Source: Desulfobotulus mexicanus (GTDB taxonomy: Bacteria; Desulfobacterota; Desulfobacteria; Desulfobacterales; ASO4-4). Taken from it: 43,686 bases of DNA. The notes below the pieces were generated by a model. That model was not told the origin of the DNA. It worked only from the letters and a program-made list of their open reading frames with translations, and searched no databases. How positions within the stretch are numbered: position 1 is the first letter of the stretch; every line of letters begins with the position of its first letter. The position numbers and the translations under genes are program-made. Location: assembly GCF_006175995.1 (NCBI RefSeq), contig NZ_VDMB01000008.1, positions 95,518 to 139,203 of the forward strand. The letters run 5' to 3'. Positions 1-8,659 of this stretch are shown here, in pieces.

Positions 1-96
1 GAAGCAAGGAAAAAAGCAGAAGAAGAGGCCAGAATAAAGGCCGAAGAAGAAGCAAGGAAAAAAGCAGAGGAAGAGGCCAGAATAAAGGCCGAAGAG
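1..96 (+). repeat. Two tandem 48-bp coding repeats
   Basis: Bases 1-48 and 49-96 are the same 16-codon unit (begins gaagcaaggaaaaaagcag) with about two differences. Diverged copies continue to about 230. The repeats encode the charged coiled coil and may extend upstream of the window. Confidence 0.8.
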
Positions 97-675
97 GAAG
101 CAAGAATAAGGGCGATAAAAGCGGAAGAAGCAAGAAAACAGGCCGAAGAAGCAGCCCGCATAAGGGCCGAGGAAGAAGCCAGAATACAGGCCGAGGAAGA
201 AAAAGCCCGGCTGCTGGCCGAAAAAAAGGCACGATCCGAAGCCATAGTTAAAAATATGCTGACAGCAGGGGCCTGTATTGCGGCCATCTTTGTTCTGATT
301 ATCGGTTCAAGCATATCTAATAAAAGCCAGTATTTTATCAAAACCAATAAAGATTCCATTGAAATCTGGCAGGGTGCTTTCTCTCCAAGAGGAAAAAATC
401 ATATACTCACACTGCCCGGTGTTACCGGACCCGAAGTGGCAAAGGAAGCATACACACGCAGTGAAGTGATGCCTTTGGCCTTTAATTTCTATATGGATAA
501 AGCCATCGAGGAATCCCGGAAACGGGGAACACCTGATTTTGATAAAGTGGAAAAACTTCTGAAAAAAGCCCAGTCCTTTGCCAGTTCACAGGACGAGCGT
601 CAGGCCGTTGCAGCCAGGCTTCAGGCCATCACCAAGACCATCGAAAATTATAAGGCAGAAATAGCCAATCCTTGA
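1..675 (+). CDS. C-terminal part of a coiled-coil, membrane-anchored protein (5' end outside window)
   Basis: The reading frame is open from base 1, so the start lies upstream. The first ~80 visible residues are a highly charged Ala/Glu/Lys/Arg run (EEARKKAEEEARIKAEEE type), typical of a long single helix or coiled coil as in TolA-like linkers. A single hydrophobic segment (MLTAGACIAAIFVLIIGSSI) follows at about 256-315. A ~115-residue polar domain then ends NYKAEIANP; its last third is helical and tetratricopeptide-like (FDKVEKLLKKAQSFASSQDERQAVAARL). I do not recognise the family. The order suggests a cytoplasmic coiled coil, one membrane span and an external C-terminal domain. A strong hairpin terminator follows. 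Confidence 0.75.
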   Translation, partial: EARKKAEEEARIKAEEEARKKAEEEARIKAEEEARIRAIKAEEARKQAEEAARIRAEEEARIQAEEEKARLLAEKKARSEAIVKNMLTAGACIAAIFVLIIGSSISNKSQYFIKTNKDSIEIWQGAFSPRGKNHILTLPGVTGPEVAKEAYTRSEVMPLAFNFYMDKAIEESRKRGTPDFDKVEKLLKKAQSFASSQDERQAVAARLQAITKTIENYKAEIANP

Positions 676-718
676 ATACTCAAGGGAGCAGACTCCCTGT
701 TTAGATGAAAAATCTGAT

Positions 719-748
719 AAAAGGGCGGGAACTTTTTCCGCCCTTTTT
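719..748 (+). terminator. Rho-independent terminator
   Basis: Perfect inverted repeat AAAAGGGCGG / CCGCCCTTTT with a 9-nt loop, followed by a T run. It lies 44 bases after the stop of the coiled-coil gene and could also serve the converging gene ending at 824. A smaller hairpin (AGGGAG..CTCCCT, 683-698) precedes it. Confidence 0.85.
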
Positions 749-823
749 CTTATGCCAAAAAAGTATAAATACTTTTTATTTTCATCATGACTCTGATTTA
801 AGGCTGGAAAAGTGGGAGAGCGA

Positions 824-1822
824 TCAGACAAAAAGCATGGGATCCAGGGGTTTTGAAAATTTTACATGCACAGAATACTCATTGTCCATGTGGCTTAGAA
901 CGCCAGTTACAACCCCCTTACATACCATGGGCTGCAAGTTGCCGGAAGCCGAAAGCACAAACTTCATACCCAGCTTGGCATCCAGAAGCTGACGGACATT
1001 TTTATCGTTACCTGTCTTCACATAAAAGGAGAGACCGCCTGCTGAAATATCAGACATTCTTCCCTTAAAAAGTCCCGGCGAAGAGCCCTGACCAGACTCT
1101 TTGGGAATCACCTGAAAAACAATGACTCCCTGAGCCGGGATACGTTTATACATCCTCCGATTGATCCCTTTGGACTGAAGAACAGCACTGGATGACCTGC
1201 CTTCAAGACAGAAATCCTGAAGCTTCGGTGCAAGTCCCGGAACCTTTTCAGCCAGAGGCAAAAGTTTTTTTCTCTTCAATACACGACAAGCTCCTGCTGT
1301 CAAAGCCACAAGACTTGTGGTACAGACACTGGTTTTATAGAATGTATCCTCACCGGCAAAGGTTCCCGGCGCCAAACGCCGTATCAGCGTTTCCTGCCCC
1401 CCGTCAGAAACTGAAATCAGCTGCAGAGAACCTCTGTCCACAAAAAATAAAGATCTGTTTTTTTCTCCCTGACGGAATAGAGATTCTCCCGCCGAAAAAA
1501 GCAGTGGTTCCGTTGCAAAGAAAAAAGCACTGCGCTCCTCAGGCGCAAGGCGGGTGTACCAGGGCTTCCAAAGGGCCATATGCTCTTTGTCAATGGCCTT
1601 GTTTTTTTCCTGCTCAATACGTTCCGCTGCCGCAACAATCTGTTGTATGGCAAGGGAGTCCAGCGCCATCATTTTCTGACGCAGCATTTCCGCGCGCTCA
1701 AACTGCCCCATTCTGGCAAAAATAACCACCAGCTCAAAAAGCAGATCCATGGCTTCAGCCCTGCGACCTGCTGCAAGAAGAGATTTTAACTGTATTTCCT
1801 TGGCCTTCAGGATTTCCTTCAT
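824..1822 (-). CDS. cNMP-binding domain + PilZ domain protein (paralogue 1)
   Basis: 332 aa. Residues 1-80 are helical, rich in Ala/Glu/Met. Residues ~95-185 match a Crp/Fnr-type cyclic-nucleotide-binding barrel (LFRQGEKNRSLFFVDRGSLQL, then GTFAGEDTFY). The phosphate-binding arginine of canonical cAMP receptors is not evident. Residues ~222-332 are a PilZ domain with both c-di-GMP signature parts: RRMYKR (R223-R227) and DISAGG (D258, S260, G262). There is no HTH, so it is probably a signalling adaptor and not a transcription factor. It is about as long as, and clearly related to, the next gene on the same strand. The PilZ half probably binds c-di-GMP; the ligand of the barrel, if any, is unknown. 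Confidence 0.85.
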   Translation of the reverse strand: MKEILKAKEIQLKSLLAAGRRAEAMDLLFELVVIFARMGQFERAEMLRQKMMALDSLAIQQIVAAAERIEQEKNKAIDKEHMALWKPWYTRLAPEERSAFFFATEPLLFSAGESLFRQGEKNRSLFFVDRGSLQLISVSDGGQETLIRRLAPGTFAGEDTFYKTSVCTTSLVALTAGACRVLKRKKLLPLAEKVPGLAPKLQDFCLEGRSSSAVLQSKGINRRMYKRIPAQGVIVFQVIPKESGQGSSPGLFKGRMSDISAGGLSFYVKTGNDKNVRQLLDAKLGMKFVLSASGNLQPMVCKGVVTGVLSHMDNEYSVHVKFSKPLDPMLFV

Positions 1823-2315
1823 GCCATTTACACCCAGATTTTTCCGGCATACGCCAAGAGAATTAACCTACCCGCCTATACAATGGATCTGCTGTTTTAT
1901 CAAAACCATGAAACATCAGTAACATAAAAAAAAAATAACACAAGATAAAATCAGAATACATTTTCAAGCAGCCATTAACTGCTGCCAGGTGAAAGATGAT
2001 GAGATTCAGGCATATCTGTGGTGGCCAGATCCTTATAAGATAACAGCATAAAGTAATTGCAACAATCCTGCCAGAGAGGAAACCAACTCAAAAAAGATAC
2101 AGAAAACGTTTAAGGATAATACACAGTATTTGGCTTCGCTCATTTTGATGATATATCAGGCATCAGAGACAAGTGAAACAATTATAACACCAAAAAAATG
2201 CCTGTTAAAATAAGGATCTGACTGAAACAGAAAAGGAAAAGCGTATTTGGAACGAGCTTTGAATAGCCCTTCTGTCAAAGCTTTTCCTCTCTTAGCTGAC
2301 TTGCTATGGCTGAAT
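1823..2315 (-). other. 493-bp intergenic region between the two paralogues
   Basis: AT-rich with no credible gene. It holds a perfect inverted repeat AGCTTTGA / TCAAAGCT at 2255-2282, nested in an outer AGGAAAAGC / GCTTTTCCT pair (2233-2287). This lies just past the stop of the 2316 gene on the minus strand and may be its terminator, though the T run is poor. I see no clear promoter for the gene starting at 1822. Confidence 0.4.
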
Positions 2316-3314
2316 TCAATGGACTTCAAGGACAGCAGGAAGGCACTTGAGCTGCTTCCTGAATTTTACATGGACTGAGTATTCAAGGTTCTGACAGGGC
2401 AGAATCCCCACCACTGTCCCCTTGCAGACCACAGGGTGTCTTCCCTCCTGCAACTGCAAGATAAGCTTCATGCCTATCTCTCTGCCCAGAAGGCTGCGCA
2501 CGGCCCTGTCATTGGATGCTGAAACATAAAAGGAAAGACCACCCGCAGAAATATCGGACATCAGTCCTTTTAAAAGGACATTTTCAGCACGCCCCTCCAT
2601 GCAAAGAAGCTGAAACACTATGATGCCGCTATCAGGAATACGGACATATGCCCGCCGGTTCACACCTCTGGCGGAAAGTTTCTGGCCCGTGGTCCCGGCA
2701 TGAATACAATAAGCCTGAATTCTTTTAATGAAACCTGGAAAATCATCTTCAAGACGACCCAGTGCCTCCAGTGACAGCTTTCTACAGACACCGCCCTTAA
2801 GCCCCACAAGGCTTGCGGTACAAAAGAGACTGTTACCAAAGAAGGTATCCTCTCCGGCAAACTCACCCGGCCCCACTCGACCTAATATTTTTGCATGTCT
2901 CTCACCGGACAAAAAAATCAGATGCAGACACCCTTCATCCACAAAAAACAGATTCCTGCTTTTCTCCCCCTGGCGAAAAAGAAAATAACCTGAAGAAAAG
3001 GGAAGGGGATCACAGGCAAAGAAAAAAGCACTGCGCTCTCCCGGTGTAAAAGAGCTGTACAAATCCTTCCAGTTTTCACGGTGCCTGCCATCAATGATCT
3101 GATTTTTTTCCTGCTCAATACACTCTCCTGCCTCAACAATCAGAGCAATGGCCATGTCATCGAGCTGCAGCATTTGTTTCCGAAGAGCTTCCGCCCTGAC
3201 AAAATCCCGCTGCCGGGCTGCTTCCCCAACCATTGCACAAAGCAGATGCATGGCATCTCTCTTCCGACCCTCAGCAATCAGGCTTTCAAGAACACAGCCC
3301 TTATCAGATGTCAT
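2316..3314 (-). CDS. cNMP-binding domain + PilZ domain protein (paralogue 2)
   Basis: 332 aa from the chosen start, the same length as paralogue 1. I chose the ATG at 3314 because AAGGAG precedes it at good spacing; an upstream in-frame ATG at 3359 would add 15 residues and lacks such a site. Architecture is the same: helical N-terminus, cyclic-nucleotide-binding-like barrel (FRQGEKSRNLFFVDEGCLHL, GEFAGEDTFF), then PilZ with RRAYVR and DISAGGLSFYV. The two proteins share long identical stretches (for example APEERSAFFFA versus TPGERSAFFFA), so this is a tandem duplication that has diverged. Probably a c-di-GMP-responsive adaptor; target unknown. Confidence 0.85.
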   Translation of the reverse strand: MTSDKGCVLESLIAEGRKRDAMHLLCAMVGEAARQRDFVRAEALRKQMLQLDDMAIALIVEAGECIEQEKNQIIDGRHRENWKDLYSSFTPGERSAFFFACDPLPFSSGYFLFRQGEKSRNLFFVDEGCLHLIFLSGERHAKILGRVGPGEFAGEDTFFGNSLFCTASLVGLKGGVCRKLSLEALGRLEDDFPGFIKRIQAYCIHAGTTGQKLSARGVNRRAYVRIPDSGIIVFQLLCMEGRAENVLLKGLMSDISAGGLSFYVSASNDRAVRSLLGREIGMKLILQLQEGRHPVVCKGTVVGILPCQNLEYSVHVKFRKQLKCLPAVLEVH

Positions 3315-3380
3315 AGGCTCTCCTTTATTCAGCCTTTGCAACAGCCAGGCTATCCTCAAATGAAAAACTGCCCTTCAAGA

Positions 3381-3770
3381 TTACAGCCCGTCACTTTGGG
3401 AACGGAAACGGTTAACCCTTGGCAGATTCTTCTTCTCACCCTTTTCATCCAGTCCTGCAAAGGTAACGCAGGTTGAAAAAATCGCCTCTTCTTCACTGGC
3501 TCCGGGCGCATCGGCAAAGACAGTCACTTTGTATCTTACAGAGGAATTCCCCAGATGCTCCGGCAGAATCTCAAAACGCAGGATAGAACCGCTCACCGCA
3601 CGTTTTCTAAACTGCAGATCCTCCATGGCTACGGTTACAAGGGTGCACCCCTGAAAATCTCTGGATGCCACCAGCCAGGCATATTCATCCACCCACCGGA
3701 GCATGGCACCACCAAAAAGGTAGCCATGGTGATTCAGGTGTTCCGGCCTCACAATGGTGTAGGTATTCAT
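3381..3770 (-). CDS. Acyl-CoA thioesterase, YciA-like hotdog fold
   Basis: 129 aa, a usual length for single-hotdog acyl-CoA thioesterases. The N-terminus (VRPEHLNHHGYLFGGAMLRW) carries the H-x-N-x-x-G-x-x-F/L-GG-x-x-L/M pattern of the YciA/BACH family. MNTYTIV is the only sensible start. The start overlaps the stop of the upstream thioredoxin-like gene (TGATG at 3768-3772), so the two are translationally coupled. Predicted to hydrolyse acyl-CoA in the cytoplasm; chain length cannot be judged. Confidence 0.85.
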   Translation of the reverse strand: MNTYTIVRPEHLNHHGYLFGGAMLRWVDEYAWLVASRDFQGCTLVTVAMEDLQFRKRAVSGSILRFEILPEHLGNSSVRYKVTVFADAPGASEEEAIFSTCVTFAGLDEKGEKKNLPRVNRFRSQSDGL

Positions 3771-4711
3771 CAGGATGCCTCCAGGGCTGCCATGGCATCT
3801 TCAATGGCCTCACGAATATCAACACCCGATAAAGACATAAGGGATGCGAGCCTTGGTTTCCATAGAGAAGGACGACCAAAACCCATAAGATAAACCATGT
3901 CTCCCATTACGGCATCATCCAGACTTTCTCTTTTTTCCCAAACCCACTCCAGAAGCTCCTCTCCCAGATCCGGAGATGCCAGAATAATACTTTCCGATGC
4001 CACCATGGCCCCAAGGCGCACAGTCCATTTCTCATGGATAAGAAGATTATAAAAATTCGGTAAAATAAGATTTTCCGCCTGCATCATGGCAACCAACCGC
4101 TGGGCATCCCCGCTTTCCAGAATATTCAGAAGGCTCTCTTCACTCAACAATTGCGGATTCACGCCACAAAGGGCATCTTCTATATCTTTTCCATTCAAAT
4201 GCCCTGTCCAGCGGAAGATATCCTCTTTTCCCGCCAGCATGAGGGTGGGCACAGCCATCACCTGATAATCCGACGCCATATCCGGGCAATGGTCCACACT
4301 TACCACCTCAAGGGAAATAAGCCCGTTATCCAAAAATCCCAGAAGCATCCTGAGGGCTCCGGGACAATGGGGGCAATGACCGCTGACAAAAAGACGCAGC
4401 AGGGCAGGTTCCATCATATCAGGTGCAGAATAAATTTTCTGATAAGATCCGGTCAGATAGTCAAGCAGAATACCCTCTTCCCTTTTTCCGGGAATTCCAC
4501 GAAAAATAAGCCCTCTGTTCTCCAGGGAAAAACCGGGACAACCTCCATCTTCACCTCCTGAAAAAACACTTCCGCCGCTTTTGATGCCCCCCAGAAAAGA
4601 GTCTATATACTCTTTCACAGAATGCTCCGAGCCACCCTTCCCCAAAAGGCGAATACAAAGACTTCCACGGGAAGATCTGCCGTCCTTGGCCCCCTGATCC
4701 TTTTCCATCAT
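3770..4711 (-). CDS. Thioredoxin-fold protein with CPHC motif and helical C-terminal domain
   Basis: 313 aa. Residues ~104-185 form a thioredoxin-like domain: LFVSGHCPHCPGAL (C113, C116), then VMAVPTLML supplying the cis-proline loop. The CPHC active site is the DsbA/glutaredoxin-like form. There is no signal peptide, so it should act in the cytoplasm. The first ~100 residues are unassigned and glycine-rich. The C-terminal ~110 residues (VRLGAMVASESIILASPDL, SLWKPRLASLMS) look like HEAT-type helices. This three-part arrangement is not one I can name. Overlap with the thioesterase gene suggests an operon. Start could also be the next ATG at 4708. Confidence 0.7.
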   Translation of the reverse strand: MMEKDQGAKDGRSSRGSLCIRLLGKGGSEHSVKEYIDSFLGGIKSGGSVFSGGEDGGCPGFSLENRGLIFRGIPGKREEGILLDYLTGSYQKIYSAPDMMEPALLRLFVSGHCPHCPGALRMLLGFLDNGLISLEVVSVDHCPDMASDYQVMAVPTLMLAGKEDIFRWTGHLNGKDIEDALCGVNPQLLSEESLLNILESGDAQRLVAMMQAENLILPNFYNLLIHEKWTVRLGAMVASESIILASPDLGEELLEWVWEKRESLDDAVMGDMVYLMGFGRPSLWKPRLASLMSLSGVDIREAIEDAMAALEAS

Positions 4712-4851
4712 CCAGCCATCCCTTTTTCCTGCGGGTGCCCAATAAGCCCCACAGAAAGAATGTATTCATTTAAAAATTAAAAATCCCCACAGCCTGATGC
4801 CCTGAAACAAAGAAATCTGAAGCCTCCGGACTTTCCAATGACAAAAAAAAC

Positions 4852-5982
4852 TTAATGACGATCCTGGTATTGAAGGAAGGCGGCAAACTCAATCTGATAA
4901 AGATACAGAAAAACTGAAGCCATCCCGAAAATAAGGGGACCATAAAGAAGACCGGCCATGCCAAAGAGCTGAAGTCCTCCGAGAATAGCAAAGAAAACAA
5001 GGATTCCGTTCATCTGTGCTCCACCGCGCATGAAAAAAGGCCGGAGAAAATTATCCAGAGACCCCACCACCACCAGACACCAGACCAGAAGCCCCAAAGC
5101 CTTGCCGCCCTCTCCGGCCAGCCACAGCCAGATCACGGCAGGTACCCATATCAGTGCCGTTCCAACCATAGGAATCAGAGATGCAAAGGCCATGACAGCC
5201 CCCCAGAAAATCCCCGGAAAACCCACAGCCATAAAAGCCAGACCGCCGGCAGCTCCCTGGGCTGCTGAAGTCATAAAGGTACCCACAAAAACCGAACGGA
5301 CCAGAAGTCTCAACCTTTCAAAAATTCTTTTTTCCTGCGTTCCGGAAAGGGGAAGAAGATGAAAAAGCTTTGATAAAATGGCATCATGGTTACGGATGAC
5401 CATAAAAAAAACCAGAAGCATTAAAAAGAAATGCAATAGAAGTATGCCGATATTCCCCGCCAGACCACCGCCATGGCGGACAAGAAAACGGAGGCCCGAA
5501 GTTGCTGTAGCTAAAAGCCCACCCTGTATATCAATGGTATTAATATTAAAATCCGGATAAAAATACATAATCTTATCCATCCATGCGCCCTTAACGCCCT
5601 CAAGGGCAGCCTGCAGCCAAAGCTCTATGCGTGCAGGCCCTCCTCCCGCTATCCAGGACTGCAGGGTCTGAAAAAATGCAATCCCCTGACTGATCACAGC
5701 CCCTGTAATCAGAAAGGCTGGCACCACCACCAGCAGTACCAGCATCAGCGTACTTAGAGCCGCAGCCAGCGTTCTGTTGCCCCGGGCATATCCTTCCAGC
5801 CGGTTCTGCACAGGATGGCAGGCCATGGCCAGAAGAATCCCCAGAATTATGGGATGACGGTAGGGCCACATCAGACAGGCAACTCCCAGCAGACCAAGAA
5901 CCAGAAAAAATAAAAGAACTCCTCCTGCACCCCTGCGATAAAAGCCCTTTTTCAAAGAACCGTAAGGCCTGTAAGATACCAT
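4852..5982 (-). CDS. AI-2E family transporter / PerM-type permease
   Basis: 376 aa from the ATG at 5982; an upstream in-frame ATG at 6084 would lie deep inside the preceding gene. Multiple hydrophobic segments occur in the pattern of the family (formerly DUF20): two N-terminal spans (GVLLFFLVLGLLGVACLM, PIILGILLAMACHPV), a long loop, then C-terminal spans including the PMVGTALIWVPAVIWLW stretch and a final GLLYGPLIFGMASVFLY. Inner-membrane protein. Family members have been linked to autoinducer-2, Na+/H+ or lipid-like substrates, so the substrate is unknown. Start and the upstream stop share TGATG, implying co-translation with the receiver-Hpt protein. Confidence 0.85.
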   Translation of the reverse strand: MVSYRPYGSLKKGFYRRGAGGVLLFFLVLGLLGVACLMWPYRHPIILGILLAMACHPVQNRLEGYARGNRTLAAALSTLMLVLLVVVPAFLITGAVISQGIAFFQTLQSWIAGGGPARIELWLQAALEGVKGAWMDKIMYFYPDFNINTIDIQGGLLATATSGLRFLVRHGGGLAGNIGILLLHFFLMLLVFFMVIRNHDAILSKLFHLLPLSGTQEKRIFERLRLLVRSVFVGTFMTSAAQGAAGGLAFMAVGFPGIFWGAVMAFASLIPMVGTALIWVPAVIWLWLAGEGGKALGLLVWCLVVVGSLDNFLRPFFMRGGAQMNGILVFFAILGGLQLFGMAGLLYGPLIFGMASVFLYLYQIEFAAFLQYQDRH

Positions 5983-6791
5983 CAGTCTTTCCCATCCCGC
6001 ATGAAAGTATCTGCCTGATTTACCAGTCCGTCCAGCATTGCCCGTGCTTCCTTGCATACCTGACCGCAATGAATACGAAGGCATGCATAAATATCCGGAA
6101 TACGGTCCTCAGCTCCCTCAGAGAGAACCTGCTGCAGCAGCTCCCCATAGGAGGCAGCCCTGTTTGCAGCCAGATACTTCAAAGCACCCGTGAGTTTATG
6201 GGCCATTTTACCCAAGGCTTCATAATCTTTTTTCTCCACCAGACGACCCATTATCTCAATTTCCTGCGGTTGATTCTCTATGCAGTTTCTCAACAAAACC
6301 TTCTGGACAAGGGGACTTTCCCCTACAATGGCAACCAGAGCTTCTCTGTCAATGGCAGGGCCTTCCCCTTTGGATACAGCCAAACCCCTTCCTTTTTCCC
6401 CATTATGGGAATACAGATACTTTGTCAGCATTGCCCCAAGGGCCTGTTTTCTAAGGGGCTTGGTCAGATAATCATCCATGCCTGCGGCCAGAAAACGCTC
6501 CCTGTCCCCTTTCAGGGCATGGGCGGTAAGGGCAATGACAGGGAGACTTCTCCCATATCGCTCCCGGATTTTTATGGTGGCTTCAAATCCATCCATTTCC
6601 GGCATCTGCCCATCCATCAATACAAGATCCGGCAAACCTTCCTTCTCCAGCCAGTCAAGGGCTTCTTTCCCGTTTTCCACTGACACCACACCAAAGCCGA
6701 TGGAACGTAAGATGTTTTCGGCAACCTCACGGTTAATGACATGGTCCTCCACCAGCAGGATCTGAAAACCTTCTCCTGAAAAATTATTCAT
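5982..6791 (-). CDS. Receiver domain-Hpt domain two-domain phosphorelay protein
   Basis: 269 aa from the ATG at 6791, chosen for the AAAGGAATTCC upstream. Residues ~9-125 are a complete response-regulator receiver: acidic pocket E14/D15, phosphoacceptor D60 (LVLMDGQMPEMDG), T89 and K111. Residues ~145-265 form a histidine phosphotransfer domain with H198 in MAHKLTGALKYLA. No kinase core, DNA-binding or output enzyme domain is present, so it should act as an intermediate in a multi-step phosphorelay whose hybrid kinase is encoded elsewhere. It resembles the detached C-terminus of a BarA/ArcB-like hybrid kinase. Translationally coupled to the AI-2E permease downstream. Confidence 0.9.
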   Translation of the reverse strand: MNNFSGEGFQILLVEDHVINREVAENILRSIGFGVVSVENGKEALDWLEKEGLPDLVLMDGQMPEMDGFEATIKIRERYGRSLPVIALTAHALKGDRERFLAAGMDDYLTKPLRKQALGAMLTKYLYSHNGEKGRGLAVSKGEGPAIDREALVAIVGESPLVQKVLLRNCIENQPQEIEIMGRLVEKKDYEALGKMAHKLTGALKYLAANRAASYGELLQQVLSEGAEDRIPDIYACLRIHCGQVCKEARAMLDGLVNQADTFMRDGKD

Positions 6792-6951
6792 GGAATTCCT
6801 TTTTTTCTGAACAGGTGGCTGCAGATAATGCCTTATGCAAATAAAAGACAACCCCACACCTGAAAAAACGGCCATTGTCTTCTCAAATCCCGAAAACTTT
6901 TGAAAACAAAAAAATACTGTAAAGACAGATTTCCGCTTATTTTATAAAATA

Positions 6952-7314
6952 TCACGCTTCAGAAACTTCTGTTTTCTCAAGAGAAGAAGGAGATTCAGGT
7001 TCCCTGTGCGGAAACTCTTCCCCACTTTTTTCAGCAATGATTTCAGACAACTCAGGATATTGCCCTGCTATAAAATCCAGAGCTGCGGCCCTTCTTCCAG
7101 CAATGGTTTCAAGATTTCCTATGGAAGTCCTCTGACTTTCCATAATGGAAGAAAACTGCATACGTACCTGTTCCTCATTTCGTTTAAGAATATTGTAAAC
7201 AAAAATCAGAGATAAAACCTCAAGGAAGAGCGCAAGCATGAATCCAATGACAAAGCCCCTGTCATAACCGTAATAGACGCAGCCCATGGCAAGAACGGCT
7301 GTTATCAAAACCAT
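6952..7314 (-). CDS. Small membrane protein with cytoplasmic helical tail
   Basis: 120 aa from the ATG at 7314, which has GCAGGAG six bases upstream; the ATG at 7341 lacks a site. There are two closely spaced hydrophobic segments (MVLITAVLAMGCVYYGYD and FVIGFMLALFLEVLSLIFVY). A ~75-residue polar helical region and an acidic Ser/Pro-rich end (PHREPESPSSLEKTEVSEA) follow. No family recognised. It starts divergently from the LOG-family gene. Confidence 0.65.
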   Translation of the reverse strand: MVLITAVLAMGCVYYGYDRGFVIGFMLALFLEVLSLIFVYNILKRNEEQVRMQFSSIMESQRTSIGNLETIAGRRAAALDFIAGQYPELSEIIAEKSGEEFPHREPESPSSLEKTEVSEA

Positions 7315-7605
7315 AAAAAACTCCTGCTCCCCAGAAAACATAAGAGATCTGATGCGTTCCCACCAGCAGGTCCGGACACAGAATACGGACTATTACCGGG
7401 TTTCAATATACATGGCTACTGTGTTAAATATACTTTCTTTTATTATACAGAAGGTGGCATGCTGAAAAAAGGGTAAAAACAAAACTCCGACAGAAAAAAT
7501 GAAAGCAGGATTAAAAAAACACCTTTTTTTTCCTGTACCCGGAGTTATAATAATACTTTAAGCTGGTACAAAAATATCCGGCGATTCAGAATGAGGGAGA
7601 TCGAT

Positions 7606-8484
7606 ATGAGTGTAATGCAATATCCCAGAGGTGCTTTCCCATCCGCAGACATGGATGCCAAGCGCGCCCAGCAGATAGAAGAAACGGAACAGACCCTTTC
7701 CCCGGCCTACAGGCTGGCTTTTCTGGACGAAGATCTTCTGGTACGCAGCAGCCTGCGACCTGTCCGCCTTCAGCTGGAAATGATGAAACCTGAAATTGTC
7801 CTCACCGAAGAGGGCATAGAATCCACAATCGTGATTTTCGGCAGTGCCCGCCTTCCGGATCCGGAAACAGCCCTTTACCAGATGGAGGAAGCCAGACGGA
7901 ATCTCGCCATGGCTCCCGAAGATGAGGAACGTATCCAGCGGCTGAAACAGACGGAACGGGCCGTGGAAATGAGCCGCTATTATGATGAAACAAGAAAGCT
8001 TGCCCGTCTTGTTTCTGAAAACACAGGCCCCAACCGCCATGTGGTCATCACCGGCGGCGGTGGCGGCATTATGGAGGCTGCCAACCGCGGTGCACACGAT
8101 GTCAATGCCAAAAGCATCGGCCTTAATATTGTCCTGCCCTTTGAGCAGGCACCCAACCCCTACATCACACCGGAGCTATGCTTTCAGTTCCACTACTTTG
8201 CCATAAGAAAAATGCATTTTCTCATGCGGGCCAAAGCTCTGGTGGCCTTTCCCGGCGGTTTCGGCACCCTCGATGAGTTGTTTGAAGCCTTAACCCTCAT
8301 CCAGACCGGAAAAATGGAAAAACTGCCGGTGCTGCTTTTCGGTAAGGAATTCTGGCACAACCTCATCAACTTTGACTACCTCGTTGAGCAGGGAACCATT
8401 TCTCCCTCGGATCTTTCCCTCTTCCAGTATGTCAGTACCGCAGAAGAAGCATGGGAAATCATCCGGGCCTCCAACGGACTTTAA
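7606..8484 (+). CDS. LOG-family protein (cytokinin-activating / nucleotide 5'-monophosphate phosphoribohydrolase-like)
   Basis: 292 aa from the ATG at 7606, preceded by GAGGGAG at 6-nt spacing. The Rossmann-type LOG (lysine-decarboxylase-like) core shows IFGSARLP, the GGGGGIMEAANRGA loop and the signature PGGFGTLDELFE. LOG proteins cleave ribose 5-phosphate from purine nucleotides. This one has an N-terminal extension of ~70 residues and an inserted helical segment between the first strand and GGGGG, as in the longer YgdH/PpnN-like and TIGR00730-like bacterial forms. Exact substrate unknown. Ends at a bidirectional terminator. Confidence 0.85.
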   Translation: MSVMQYPRGAFPSADMDAKRAQQIEETEQTLSPAYRLAFLDEDLLVRSSLRPVRLQLEMMKPEIVLTEEGIESTIVIFGSARLPDPETALYQMEEARRNLAMAPEDEERIQRLKQTERAVEMSRYYDETRKLARLVSENTGPNRHVVITGGGGGIMEAANRGAHDVNAKSIGLNIVLPFEQAPNPYITPELCFQFHYFAIRKMHFLMRAKALVAFPGGFGTLDELFEALTLIQTGKMEKLPVLLFGKEFWHNLINFDYLVEQGTISPSDLSLFQYVSTAEEAWEIIRASNGL

Positions 8485-8594
8485 CAGGAGTTTTTTCCCT
8501 GGCAGTCAGACTATAAAGCCGGACCTGCCGGAAAAAAGCAACTCCCTTTCATGTCTCCTTCCCTCATCGGGATAGAGATAATTCATGTAAACAC

Positions 8595-8632
8595 AAAACC
8601 CCCACCGTATCAAAGATGCGATGGGGGTTTTT
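8595..8632. terminator. Bidirectional rho-independent terminator
   Basis: AAAACCCCCACCG / CGATGGGGGTTTT hairpin (one mismatch) with a T run on the plus strand and a matching A run upstream that becomes a T run on the minus strand. It separates the converging LOG and HdrD-like genes. Confidence 0.85.
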
Positions 8633-8659
8633 AGTGTAGCTTATTCAGATCAGAAAACT

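Noticed and set aside
7558-8097. 179-codon minus-strand open frame
   Set aside because: Antisense to the LOG-family gene, which has the PGGFGT signature.
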